Part shown: positions 14,772 to 21,733 of the stretch, in pieces
Numbering within the stretch: position 1 is the first letter of the stretch
Layout of the letters: each line of letters opens with the position of its first letter
Assembly (NCBI RefSeq): GCF_018373095.1
Contig: NZ_JAHAHT010000010.1
Coordinates: 1-29,327, forward strand
Reading direction: 5' to 3'
Origin: Haemophilus parahaemolyticus
Lineage (GTDB): Bacteria > Pseudomonadota > Gammaproteobacteria > Enterobacterales > Pasteurellaceae
Length of the DNA stretch: 29,327 nucleotides
Notes under the pieces: model-generated
The model's database searches: none
What the model saw: only the letters and a program-made list of their open reading frames with translations
What the model was told of the DNA's origin: nothing
Position numbers and translations under genes: made by a program

Positions 14772-15956
14772 ATGTCTGATGAATATCTCCATGGGGTCAA
14801 GGTAACGGAAATTGCCGAAGCCTTGCGAACACTCACCACATCATCCACTGCCGTGATCGGTTTAGTGGCAACGGCAGCAGATGCAGATGCAACTGTTTTC
14901 CCACTCAATAAACCCACTCTTTTAACAGGTATCACCGCCGAAGTCCAAGCGAAAGCCGGTAAACAAGGCACATTATCCCGTGCATTAGATGGCATTGCGG
15001 ACATTGTTAATTGTAAAGTGGTCGTTATTCGCGTGGAAGAAAGCGAAGATGAAAGCACCATGAAAGCAAACGTCATCGGCGCAGTGGACAGCGAAGGCAA
15101 TTACACTGGCTTGAAAGCGTTCTTGGTATCTGCTGCCGTTTGTGGCGTGAAACCGCGTATTTTCTGCGTGCCGAAGTATGACAGCCAAGATGTCACCACC
15201 GAGCTTTTAAGTGTGGCAAAAAAACTGAATGGCTTTGTGTATGCATCGTGCGGTTCAGCAAAAACCAAAGAAGAAGCGGTGACTTATCGCCGTAATTTCT
15301 CACAGCGTGAATTAATGCTGATCTTTGGTGACTTCTTGTCTTTTAACCCAAACACTAAAGCAACCGAAGTGGATTATGCAGTTGTCCGCGCGGCGGCAAT
15401 GCGAGCGTATCAAGATAAAGAATACGGCTGGCACACTTGCATTTCTAACAAAGGTTTAACTGGCGTCACTGGCGTGACTAAACCACTTTCATTTGACATA
15501 AACGACAGTGCGACCGATGTCAACTATCTGAACGAACAAGGAATCACTTGTTGCGTTAATCACAATGGCTTCAAGTTGTGGGGTTTACGCACCTGTTCAG
15601 CCGATAAATTATTCATCTACGAAAACTACACCCGCACCGCACAAGTGTTGAAAGACACTATCGCACAATCATTTGATTGGGCCGTAGATAAAAACATCAG
15701 TGTGATGTTGGTGAAAGAAATCGTGGAAGCGATCAATGCGAAATGGCGTGAATATGTGGCGAAAGGTTACTTAGTCGGTGGTAAAGCATTTATCAATTCA
15801 TCACTGAACACTGCCGCAACCTTGAAAGATGCAAAATTGCTTGTGTCTTATGATTACTGCCCTGTTCCGCCATTAGAACAATTAGGCTTTAACCAATACA
15901 TCAGCGATGAATACCTTGTGGAATTCGCCGCAGAGATTGCCAAAGTAGGAGCATAA
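14772..15956 (+). CDS. FI: Contractile tail sheath protein, P2 FI
   Basis: This 394-residue protein (P2 FI about 396) forms the contractile sheath. The start 'LHGVKVTEI' and the following 'STAVIGLVATAADADATVFP' are typical, as are 'EVDYAVVRAAAMRAYQDKEY', 'GWHTCISNKG', 'FKLWGLRTCSADKLFIYENY' and 'VGGKAFINSSLNTAATLKDA'. It is the first gene of its transcription unit, downstream of a terminator and putative late promoter, and is followed 3 bp later by the tube gene. Confidence 0.97.
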   Translation: MSDEYLHGVKVTEIAEALRTLTTSSTAVIGLVATAADADATVFPLNKPTLLTGITAEVQAKAGKQGTLSRALDGIADIVNCKVVVIRVEESEDESTMKANVIGAVDSEGNYTGLKAFLVSAAVCGVKPRIFCVPKYDSQDVTTELLSVAKKLNGFVYASCGSAKTKEEAVTYRRNFSQRELMLIFGDFLSFNPNTKATEVDYAVVRAAAMRAYQDKEYGWHTCISNKGLTGVTGVTKPLSFDINDSATDVNYLNEQGITCCVNHNGFKLWGLRTCSADKLFIYENYTRTAQVLKDTIAQSFDWAVDKNISVMLVKEIVEAINAKWREYVAKGYLVGGKAFINSSLNTAATLKDAKLLVSYDYCPVPPLEQLGFNQYISDEYLVEFAAEIAKVGA

Positions 15957-15959
15957 CAA

Positions 15960-16466
15960 ATGGCTTTACCACGTAAATTAAAACTCATGAACTTCTTGGC
16001 TGACGGTAATTCTTACCGTGGCCAAGTTACCGAAATCACCCAACCTAAATTGGCAATGAAACTGGAAGAATACCGTGCAGGCGGCATGATTGGTCCAGTG
16101 AAAGTAAATTTAGGCGTGGAAGGCTTGGAAGCGCAATTCAAAATGGGCGGTTACATGACCGAACTCATTAAAGAATTTGGCGGCAAAATTGACGGTTCGT
16201 CATTACGTTTCGCGGGTGCATACCAACAAGACGACACCGAAGAAGTCACCGCCATTGAATTGATTATGCGGGGTCGTTTCAGCGAAATTGACAACGGCAC
16301 AAGCAAATCAGGCGATGACACCGAACAAAGCTACACCGTGCCATTAACCTATTACAAAATCATCGAAAACGGCAAAGATTTGGTCGAGATTGATTTACTC
16401 AACTCAATCTTTATTGTCGGCGGCACTGACCGCTTAGCAGAACACCGTTCAGCGATTGGCATCTAA
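15960..16466 (+). CDS. FII: Major tail tube protein, P2 FII
   Basis: This 168-residue protein (P2 FII about 172) forms the inner tail tube. Family segments are 'LPRKLKLMNFLADGNSYRGQ', 'ITQPKLAMKLEEYRAGGMIG', 'KVNLGVEGLEAQFKMGGY' and 'IEIDLLNSIFIVGGTDRLAE'-like text near the end. It is co-transcribed with the sheath gene, and a hairpin pair follows its stop, which should lower expression of E relative to FI/FII. Confidence 0.96.
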   Translation: MALPRKLKLMNFLADGNSYRGQVTEITQPKLAMKLEEYRAGGMIGPVKVNLGVEGLEAQFKMGGYMTELIKEFGGKIDGSSLRFAGAYQQDDTEEVTAIELIMRGRFSEIDNGTSKSGDDTEQSYTVPLTYYKIIENGKDLVEIDLLNSIFIVGGTDRLAEHRSAIGI

Positions 16467-16475
16467 TCACCACCT

Positions 16476-16494
16476 AGCCCCGCAAGGGGCTTTT
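16476..16494 (+). terminator. Terminator-like hairpin after FII
   Basis: AGCCCC-GCAA-GGGGCT followed by TTTTATT is a compact GC stem with a T tract 9 bp after the FII stop. Genes E, U and D downstream have no separate strong promoter visible, so this probably works as a partial terminator that sets the tube/sheath to chaperone ratio. Confidence 0.78.
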
Positions 16495-16508
16495 ATTAAA
16501 TCACTCCC

Positions 16509-16532
16509 CCACGCTTAAAGCGTGGCATTTTT
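16509..16532 (+). terminator. Second hairpin before E
   Basis: CCACGCTT and AAGCGTGG form an almost perfect palindrome followed by CATTTTT, 14 bp before the E start codon. It lies in tandem with the hairpin at 16476. Besides attenuation it could shield the region 5' of E or mark an RNA end. Confidence 0.6.
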
Positions 16533-16545
16533 AAAGGTATAAAAA

Positions 16546-16839
16546 ATGAAAAACGAAAACAGCAAAGTGATCACATTAACCAATCCACTTGTGCGTGGCG
16601 AAAACAAAATCACCGAAATCACCGTCAACAAACCCACCGTGCCGGCATTAAAAGGCTTGAAAATGTTTGACGTGTTGCAAATGGACGTGGACGCATTGCA
16701 AGTGTTGCTCACTCGCGTGACAAATCCTGTGTTGCACAAATCCGACTTTTCTACAATGGAAGTGGCTGACTTCACCGAGCTTGCGGCGGTGGCTGTCGGT
16801 TTTTTAGGGAAGAATTCGGAAGCGGAAGAGACCGAATAA
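16546..16839 (+). CDS. E: Tail assembly chaperone, P2 gpE
   Basis: This 97-residue protein belongs to the P2 gpE tail-assembly chaperone family, which coats the tape measure before the tube polymerises. Typical text is 'ITLTNPLVRGENKITEITVN' and 'VPALKGLKMFDVLQMDVDAL', ending in an acidic tail. Codons 85-87 read GGT TTT TTA and contain the slippery heptamer T-TTT-TTA. A -1 shift there enters the frame of the downstream E' gene without a stop, giving a 146-residue fusion. The TAA stop overlaps the E' ATG by 1 bp. Confidence 0.92.
   Translation: MKNENSKVITLTNPLVRGENKITEITVNKPTVPALKGLKMFDVLQMDVDALQVLLTRVTNPVLHKSDFSTMEVADFTELAAVAVGFLGKNSEAEETE
16800..16806 (+). other. Programmed -1 ribosomal frameshift site in E
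   Basis: The heptamer TTTTTTA is positioned as X-XXY-YYZ relative to the E frame (codon 86 starts at 16801). After slipping back one base the ribosome reads AGG GAA GAA TTC and continues through the E stop into the E' frame to 16985. P2 uses a T-rich slip site at the same place to make E+E' (about 142 residues). Confidence 0.88.
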
Positions 16840-16985
16840 TGATTGCCGCCACGGTAGAAGATGCCATGGCGGACATTGCACTGATTTTCCATTGGCAACC
16901 ACAAGCCTTTGAGCAAATGACATTTGCCGAATTAATGACATGGCGAGAAAAAGCAAGGGAACGAAATGAAACAGAAAATGATTGA
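16839..16985 (+). CDS. GpE'-type small tail protein / frameshift extension of E
   Basis: This 48-residue frame (or the C-terminal part of the E-E' fusion) carries the P2 GpE-type motif 'DIALIFHWQPQAFEQMTFAE' and 'LMTWREKARERN'. An ATG at 16839 overlaps the E stop, but in P2 the product is made mainly by -1 frameshifting from E, and the slippery site is present here. The fused chaperone would be needed in small amounts together with gpE for tape-measure-guided tail assembly. The end overlaps the following small membrane gene by 20 bp. Confidence 0.88.
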   Translation: MIAATVEDAMADIALIFHWQPQAFEQMTFAELMTWREKARERNETEND

Positions 16986-17091
16986 TTATGTATTAAATAT
17001 GCCACGGCATATTGTATGGCGTGGAATCTTTATTCTTTCCATTGCCTTTTGGTTGCTTGTGATTTTCGGCATTGCATTTCTCTTTCGCTAA
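16966..17091 (+). CDS. Small single-helix membrane protein (41 residues)
   Basis: An ATG at 16966, inside the end of E', opens a 41-codon frame with a basic start (MKQKMIDYVLNMPRHIVWR) and one strong membrane helix ('GIFILSIAFWLLVIFGIAF') ending in Leu-Phe-Arg. Tight overlap upstream and the terminator 6 bp downstream argue that it is real. I do not know a function. It lies in the space between E' and U, where P2 has T, so it fills the gap left by the displaced tape measure. Confidence 0.6.
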   Translation: MKQKMIDYVLNMPRHIVWRGIFILSIAFWLLVIFGIAFLFR

Positions 17092-17097
17092 TTCATC

Positions 17098-17140
17098 AAG
17101 TGCGGTCAGAAATCACGGGATTTTTTGACCGCACTTTTCT
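17098..17140 (+). terminator. Inverted uptake-sequence pair acting as terminator
   Basis: AAGTGCGGTCA (from 17098) and TGACCGCACTT (to 17136) are perfect inverted copies of the Haemophilus uptake sequence with a 17-base loop, followed by TTCTTT. Such pairs serve as intrinsic terminators in Haemophilus. It lies 13 bp before the U start, so it separates E/E' from U/D or reduces flow into them. Confidence 0.85.
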
Positions 17141-17153
17141 TTAGGAATAAATC

Positions 17154-17591
17154 ATGTTTCAAAACTTTGCTTTAGCCGCACTTGGGATGTTTGTGTTTAC
17201 ACGGCAAACCGTGCCTTTCCAAAGCTTAGACCGCACATCAACGTGGCGACATCCAACCAATGCGATTGTGGGTGCAATGCCGAAATCACAATTCACCGGT
17301 AAGGAAAGCGAAACCGTGACAATCGGCGGGCGACTTATCCCCGAAATCACGGGCGGCAGATTTTCCATTAAAGCGTTGGAATTAATGGCAGACAGCGGCG
17401 GCGCTTTCCCACTGATTGACGGTGCAACATTTGAGATTATCGGTTTTTTTGTGATTGAAAATATCCAAGAAACCCGCACGGAATTCTTTGGCGATGGCGC
17501 ACCCCGTGCCATTGACTTCACCATGAACTTAAAACGCACTGACGATCCGATGTTGATTGCCATTGCAGACAGTTTAATGAGTAATCTGTAA
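17154..17591 (+). CDS. U: Tail terminator-type protein, P2 gpU
   Basis: This 145-residue protein matches P2 gpU (about 159 residues), needed for tail length termination and tail completion. Segments are 'LAALGMFVFTRQTVPFQSLD', 'RTSTWRHPTNAIVGAMPKSQ', 'GGRLIPEITGGRFSIKALEL' and 'DFTMNLKRTDD'. The start ATG has a TAGGAA ribosome site. Its stop overlaps the D start by 1 bp, as in P2 (U then D). Confidence 0.94.
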   Translation: MFQNFALAALGMFVFTRQTVPFQSLDRTSTWRHPTNAIVGAMPKSQFTGKESETVTIGGRLIPEITGGRFSIKALELMADSGGAFPLIDGATFEIIGFFVIENIQETRTEFFGDGAPRAIDFTMNLKRTDDPMLIAIADSLMSNL

Positions 17592-18766
17592 TGTTAGGCT
17601 TAGATTTTAACGACAATCACCGCACCCCCGCTTTTAAAGTGGTGATCACCACGAAAGACAACAAACAGCAAGACATCACGCAAGTGGTATCAAGCCGTTT
17701 GATTAATCTGTCTTTAACCGATAATCGCGGATTAGAAGCGGACACGCTAGATTTAGAATTATCCGACCATGACGGCAAATTAGCTTTGCCGCCACGCAAT
17801 GCCACAATCAGCCTTGCACTAGGTTGGAAAGGCAAGCCACTGATTGACAAAGGGCAATATTCAGTCGATGAAGTGCAGTTTTCAGGCGGTGCAAATTCAG
17901 CCGACAGGCTAACCATTCGGGCAAGAGCGGCAGATTTAAAAGGCACGTTCACCGAACAAAAAGAGCGGTCATTTCATAAAAAGAAATTGGGCGAAATCGT
18001 CAACGAAATTGCACAAGGAAACAAGCTCAAAAGCCAAGTGGCAAAAGAGCTTACCAACCGATTAATCGACCACATCGACCAAACCAACGAAAGCGACATT
18101 AATTTGCTGACACGCCTTGCGGAAGAATACGGGGCGATGTGTACGGTGAAAAATGGCACGTTGCTCTTTATGCCATTAGGCAAAGCAAAAACCGCCACAG
18201 GAAAAGATATTCCACTGCGTAAAATCACCCGCAAGAATGGCGACAACTACAATTTTTCCATTGCTGAAAGTGAAAACTACAAAGCCGTGCGTGCATATTG
18301 GCACGATACAGACAGCGGCAAGCGTGGCGAAGTGACCGTTGATGAAAACACCAAGATTGTGAAAAAACAGCGAATGACGAAAGGCAGAACGCTGAAAAAC
18401 GGCACAGTGAAAGGCAGACGATTAAGCAAACGCAAATACAACGAAATTGAGCAACAAGAACCCATTACAAGTGACAGTTCTCAAATAAAATCATTGCGAC
18501 ACACCTATGCAAGTGAAAAAACCGCCATTACTTCCGCAAAATCTGCCTTTGACAAACTCAAACGAGGCGTGGCGACATTTAGCCTAAATCTTGCCTTTGG
18601 CGAACCCGATTTAATCCCCGAAACACCCATTGAGCTTTCAGGCTTTAAAGCTGAAATTGACAACACCAACTGGCTGATAACTCAAGTCACCCACAGCATA
18701 ACCGACAACGGCTACACCTGCGGCGTGGAAATGGAACTGAAAATAGACGAAGAAAAGGCGGAGTAA
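17591..18766 (+). CDS. D: Tail baseplate hub protein, P2 gpD
   Basis: This 391-residue protein (P2 D about 387) is the hub on which the spike and tube assemble. Family features are 'LINLSLTDNRGLEADTLDLE', 'LGWKGKPLIDKGQYSVDEVQ', 'RARAADLKGTFTEQKERSFH' and 'SDINLLTRLAEEYGAMCTVK'. It is the last morphogenesis gene. In P2 the ogr gene follows D; here the next gene is on the opposite strand and the Ogr-like gene sits in the early operon instead. The terminator stem overlaps its stop codon. Confidence 0.95.
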   Translation: MLGLDFNDNHRTPAFKVVITTKDNKQQDITQVVSSRLINLSLTDNRGLEADTLDLELSDHDGKLALPPRNATISLALGWKGKPLIDKGQYSVDEVQFSGGANSADRLTIRARAADLKGTFTEQKERSFHKKKLGEIVNEIAQGNKLKSQVAKELTNRLIDHIDQTNESDINLLTRLAEEYGAMCTVKNGTLLFMPLGKAKTATGKDIPLRKITRKNGDNYNFSIAESENYKAVRAYWHDTDSGKRGEVTVDENTKIVKKQRMTKGRTLKNGTVKGRRLSKRKYNEIEQQEPITSDSSQIKSLRHTYASEKTAITSAKSAFDKLKRGVATFSLNLAFGEPDLIPETPIELSGFKAEIDNTNWLITQVTHSITDNGYTCGVEMELKIDEEKAE

Positions 18767-18783
18767 TTCCCCCGCCTGTTTTA
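18756..18783 (+). terminator. Terminator of the late tail operon
   Basis: AGGCGG (18756-18761) and CCGCCT (18772-18777) pair around the D stop codon and run into TGTTTT. The converging gene ends only 14 bp after D, so the hairpin probably serves both strands. Confidence 0.72.
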
Positions 18784-20898
18784 AGCTGCTTTATAAGCCT
18801 GATCTTTGTGTGTTGGTTGCTGGGGAAATGCTGGAATTAGAAGCCTTTCTTCAACTAATAATGTAATATGCCTACCTAGAGCAGATATTGTCATACCAAG
18901 CAAATCAGCAAGAGCAGCTTTAGAAACATATTGATCTTCACAAAGTACAAGCAATAATTCTTTTACTTGTTCAGGTCTCTTTTTCTTTAAAGAATAAAAT
19001 CTAGGGTTAACAATATTGCGTAGTTCTTGCAGATATTCAGGATTAAGTTCTTTGAGGTTATCAACAACTTTCCCTAGAGTGTTTTGAATTCGCCCTTCGT
19101 TATCTCTCCAAATGAATTTAACTTGCCGTGATTCTGTTAAATTATTAGCTTGTGCATTAGCTAATGCATTAGCTTGTGCATTAGCTTGTGCATTAGCTTG
19201 TACATTAGCTTGTGCATTAGCTTGTGCATTAGCTTGTGCATTAGCTTGTGCATTAGCTTGTGCATTAGCTTGTGCATTAGCTTGTGCATTAGCTAATGCA
19301 TTAGCTTGTGCATTAGCTTGTGCATTAGCTTTGGTTCTTAGGCGTACAGAACCAGAAGTATAAATATCAGCAATATCAACTTCTTTAATCCATGGGAGAA
19401 TATAATACTTTTTCTTGCCATCGCCTTTACCTATCAACCAACATTTTTTAGCCAATTGCGGTAATGCGAGAGTTATCTCCCTACCGGTAAAACTATTTCC
19501 CATGTTTTCAGTAAGAGAAGCGTGATTAATCCAACCATCATTTAAAACCGCATAAATTAAAATATTTTTATATAATGTCCTTTCTTGTGAGAACTCTTCC
19601 CCAAATTCTGTTTGTAATTTACGAATAGCTGATAATGTTGCGCCATCTTGTAATGTCAATGCAAGATGTGTTGATAAATGATTGGTCAATAATTCTGGAG
19701 TAGTTAAAAGTTCCCTAATCCAGTTAGTAAATATTTTTTCAATTCCTTTGCCTTGTCGTTCACATAAGCCAGCTATTCTAAAAATATTGTGTATAAGAGA
19801 ATTCCGACAGGTCGATTTTAGACCATTAATAGCTTGCTCAATACTGACTAACATTGAACCAGGATTTTCAAATGTTAGTCTGTTAGATGTTTTTACTATT
19901 TTTAACGAAATTTGATCATTAAAATAATCAGCGTGAGTAAAGAAATTTACCAATGCTTCACGCAATGCTTCGGTAATTTCATTTTCTTCTTTTCTAGTCA
20001 AGTTATTAAGCTTGAAATGGCTATTTTTGGCAATATCAAACAATAAAGCCGAGGTTTTTAGATAGAATTCAAATAAATTGCCGTCTTCCAAATCATCGCA
20101 AGTAAAGCGAGATGAATAACGTTCATCACCTTGTATATCTTGATAGTCTAAAAAATAATGCGGCAGTAATTGGCGGATAATGTGAAGTTGACCAAAGACT
20201 AAAAGACCAGCATAGGTTAGTCCTTCTTGTCCCGTGTCTAAGTTTCTTGCATAGGCATTAATTTTTTTTAGTAATAACAAATCATCAAGCACTAATAACG
20301 GACTAGTTGGATTATAGTTTTTAAGAAATTGGCGGTACTTTTGAAGTGTATGTTGATTAATTTCATCAATGCCGGTGTTAGGAATAACTTTGCTATCCTG
20401 ATTGTTTTTTGTATAACCAGATAAATAATTTTTGAGTTCATTAGCATTAAGCTTATGATCGCCTGTATGAAGGCGAACATAAGACAATCTAGGATCGTTA
20501 TTAAGATGAACGGGTATATCTGAATTATCGGCTTTTTTGACCCTTATCGCGATAACATCTACCAAAATATTGTTTATTTCTTTTTGAATAATTTTAATAT
20601 CATCATTTGATAAATTATTAATACTTATTTTTTGTCCGCCTCGCATTTGACTAAACATATCATCAAGTAATTTTTGAGTATTTGAAACACCACTAATCGA
20701 AAAAACTTGATTTTGTTCACTAATACCTAAAAAGATAATTCCCCCTTGAGTGTTGGAGAAAGCACTATAAGACAACCAGAAATCTTTAGGCAGTGTATTC
20801 GCTGATTTTTTGCATTCAAAAAACAATCTTTCTTGAATCGACGAGGTGTCTTCCAAAATCTCTTCTATTTGTAACCAGAGAGAATTTAGTGTAATCAT
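18781..20898 (-). CDS. AlbA/Schlafen-like DNA-binding protein with HATPase-like domain
   Basis: This 705-residue protein has three parts. Residues about 5-150 fit the AlbA_2 (AAA_4) fold found in Schlafen-like and RecG-related proteins: 'ERLFFECKKSANTLPKDFWL', 'SAFSNTQGGIIFLGISE' and 'YVRLHTGDHKLN'. Residues about 300-395 fit the HATPase-like domain usually following it: 'EALREALVNFFTHADYF', 'FENPGSML' and 'RNSLIHNIFRIAGLCERQGK'. A linker of about 15 Asn-Ala-Gln-Ala repeats (about 522-585) precedes a C-terminal winged-helix region ('VSKAALADLLGMTISALGRH'). It is leftward, AT-rich and sits between D and the immunity region, a known cargo site in P2-like phages. Defence or regulation is inferred; it is not a true RecG helicase. 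Confidence 0.82.
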   Translation of the reverse strand: MITLNSLWLQIEEILEDTSSIQERLFFECKKSANTLPKDFWLSYSAFSNTQGGIIFLGISEQNQVFSISGVSNTQKLLDDMFSQMRGGQKISINNLSNDDIKIIQKEINNILVDVIAIRVKKADNSDIPVHLNNDPRLSYVRLHTGDHKLNANELKNYLSGYTKNNQDSKVIPNTGIDEINQHTLQKYRQFLKNYNPTSPLLVLDDLLLLKKINAYARNLDTGQEGLTYAGLLVFGQLHIIRQLLPHYFLDYQDIQGDERYSSRFTCDDLEDGNLFEFYLKTSALLFDIAKNSHFKLNNLTRKEENEITEALREALVNFFTHADYFNDQISLKIVKTSNRLTFENPGSMLVSIEQAINGLKSTCRNSLIHNIFRIAGLCERQGKGIEKIFTNWIRELLTTPELLTNHLSTHLALTLQDGATLSAIRKLQTEFGEEFSQERTLYKNILIYAVLNDGWINHASLTENMGNSFTGREITLALPQLAKKCWLIGKGDGKKKYYILPWIKEVDIADIYTSGSVRLRTKANAQANAQANALANAQANAQANAQANAQANAQANAQANAQANVQANAQANAQANALANAQANNLTESRQVKFIWRDNEGRIQNTLGKVVDNLKELNPEYLQELRNIVNPRFYSLKKKRPEQVKELLLVLCEDQYVSKAALADLLGMTISALGRHITLLVEERLLIPAFPQQPTHKDQAYKAA
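19142..19333 (-). repeat. Twelve-bp tandem repeat, about 15 copies, in frame
   Basis: On the plus strand the unit is GCATTAGCTTGT, with two units reading GCATTAGCTAAT and one ACATTAGCTTGT. Units run at 12-bp steps from 19142, the last (19322) being partial. On the coding strand each unit is four codons giving Ala-Asn-Ala-Gln, or Leu/Val variants, so copy-number change keeps the frame. The array forms the linker between the HATPase-like and C-terminal parts of the host gene. Confidence 0.95.
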
Positions 20899-20907
20899 AA
20901 TTCATTC

Positions 20908-21076
20908 CTACAACATCTTTGGTCTAATCGGCAGCACGCTCAAGAATTTAGCGCGTACTTGTGCCGTATTGAATAGTTTCTCGGTAATTTCAAACGTTGG
21001 ATAAAGTGGGTTATCACTTAATGCGCGAATAATACCGCCGGGAACACGTTGCAAACGTTTGATATAGGTTTTACCT
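20908..21076 (-). pseudogene. Remnant C-terminus of a second S24/CI-like repressor
   Basis: Reading leftward from just after the Excalibur gene stop, the frame gives 'KTYIKRLQRVPGGIIRALSD' then 'NPLYPTFEITEKL' and a stop at 20908. It parallels the end of the intact repressor in this window ('QTFIKRLQKVGKEML', 'ISDNPTYKEWTF'), including the catalytic-lysine position. The DNA-binding domain, linker and catalytic serine are absent, and no start or ribosome site belongs to it. It is therefore a leftover of an older or incoming repressor gene. Confidence 0.82.
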
Positions 21077-21301
21077 CTACCCACAAATACTCTCACAAGG
21101 CACGCCATCGTGGTCACGGTCAAGTTTATGCATGCCACATTCTCTTAAATGGAATTTAGCATCATCGCAATTATCCATGTCCTTACAGGTACGTTTTCCA
21201 TCACTGCAACTAAACTGTTCAGCATCTGCTTTTTTGCTTTTTGCCAACACTGGGTGGGATATCACGAAAAGTGCGGCTAGAATTAAACAAAGCGATTTCA
21301 T
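21077..21301 (-). CDS. Exported Excalibur-domain calcium-binding protein
   Basis: This 74-residue protein has a signal peptide (about residues 1-20, 'LCLILAALFVISHPVLA') and a C-terminal Excalibur module: 'ECGMHKLDRDHDGVPCESIC', with the D-x-D-x-D-G calcium loop and paired cysteines, preceded by a second cysteine pair (CSDGKRTC, DNC). Excalibur modules are extracellular and often accompany nucleases. Here the module stands alone, so it may modulate an envelope process. It is 2 bp from the next exported-protein gene, transcribed the same way from the repressor side, and could be expressed in the lysogen. Confidence 0.83.
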   Translation of the reverse strand: MKSLCLILAALFVISHPVLAKSKKADAEQFSCSDGKRTCKDMDNCDDAKFHLRECGMHKLDRDHDGVPCESICG

Positions 21302-21303
21302 CT

Positions 21304-21699
21304 CTAACGCTCCGAAACATAGTTATCGAATGGGTATTGTTTTTTCGCTTCTTCGCTATTAAGTTTGCCAACATTTTCGCAGTATTGCTTCACATCTGTT
21401 TCAAAATTAAAGCTCTGCGTATAATGCTTATTCATAATCATGACACGATTTAGATCTAATTTTTTAGCAAACTTTTTATCTAAATAGGTTTCATAACAAA
21501 TACCATGCACAACACTTTCTAGCATCTGTTTGCCGATTTCGTCGCGGTTAAATGTTACTGATAAAAAACTTCCTTGCAGTTCTGCCTCAAGAATATCTAG
21601 CCCACTCAACGCTTTCTTATAGGTTGGCGGGAAATTCTCAGCAAAAGCTGAAGATGAGATAGACAAAAGCGCGGTTAGAATTAGCAGTGACTTTTTCAT
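21304..21699 (-). CDS. Exported protein of unknown function
   Basis: This 131-residue protein starts with a clear signal peptide ('KKSLLILTALLSISSSAFA' then Glu-Asn). The mature part has two cysteines (in 'HGICYETYL' and 'VKQYCENVG') that could form a disulfide, and it ends in a charged segment. I recognise no family. An AAGGAA ribosome site precedes the ATG. It is downstream of the repressor in the same direction and next to the Excalibur gene, making a small exported-protein pair that a lysogen may express with the repressor. Confidence 0.75.
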   Translation of the reverse strand: MKKSLLILTALLSISSSAFAENFPPTYKKALSGLDILEAELQGSFLSVTFNRDEIGKQMLESVVHGICYETYLDKKFAKKLDLNRVMIMNKHYTQSFNFETDVKQYCENVGKLNSEEAKKQYPFDNYVSER

Positions 21700-21733
21700 T
21701 AGGGGTTCCTTAGGTTTGTTTTATTAAAATAAA

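Noticed and set aside
19112..19363. Plus-strand frame of repeated Leu-Ala-Cys-Ala opposite the tandem array
   Set aside because: It is produced by the 12-bp repeats read on the non-coding strand, with no ribosome site, while the minus-strand gene spans the region.
18781..20898. Naming the AlbA/HATPase gene a RecG helicase
   Set aside because: Databases often carry that label for this family, but no helicase motifs (Walker A, DEAD-type box) are visible.
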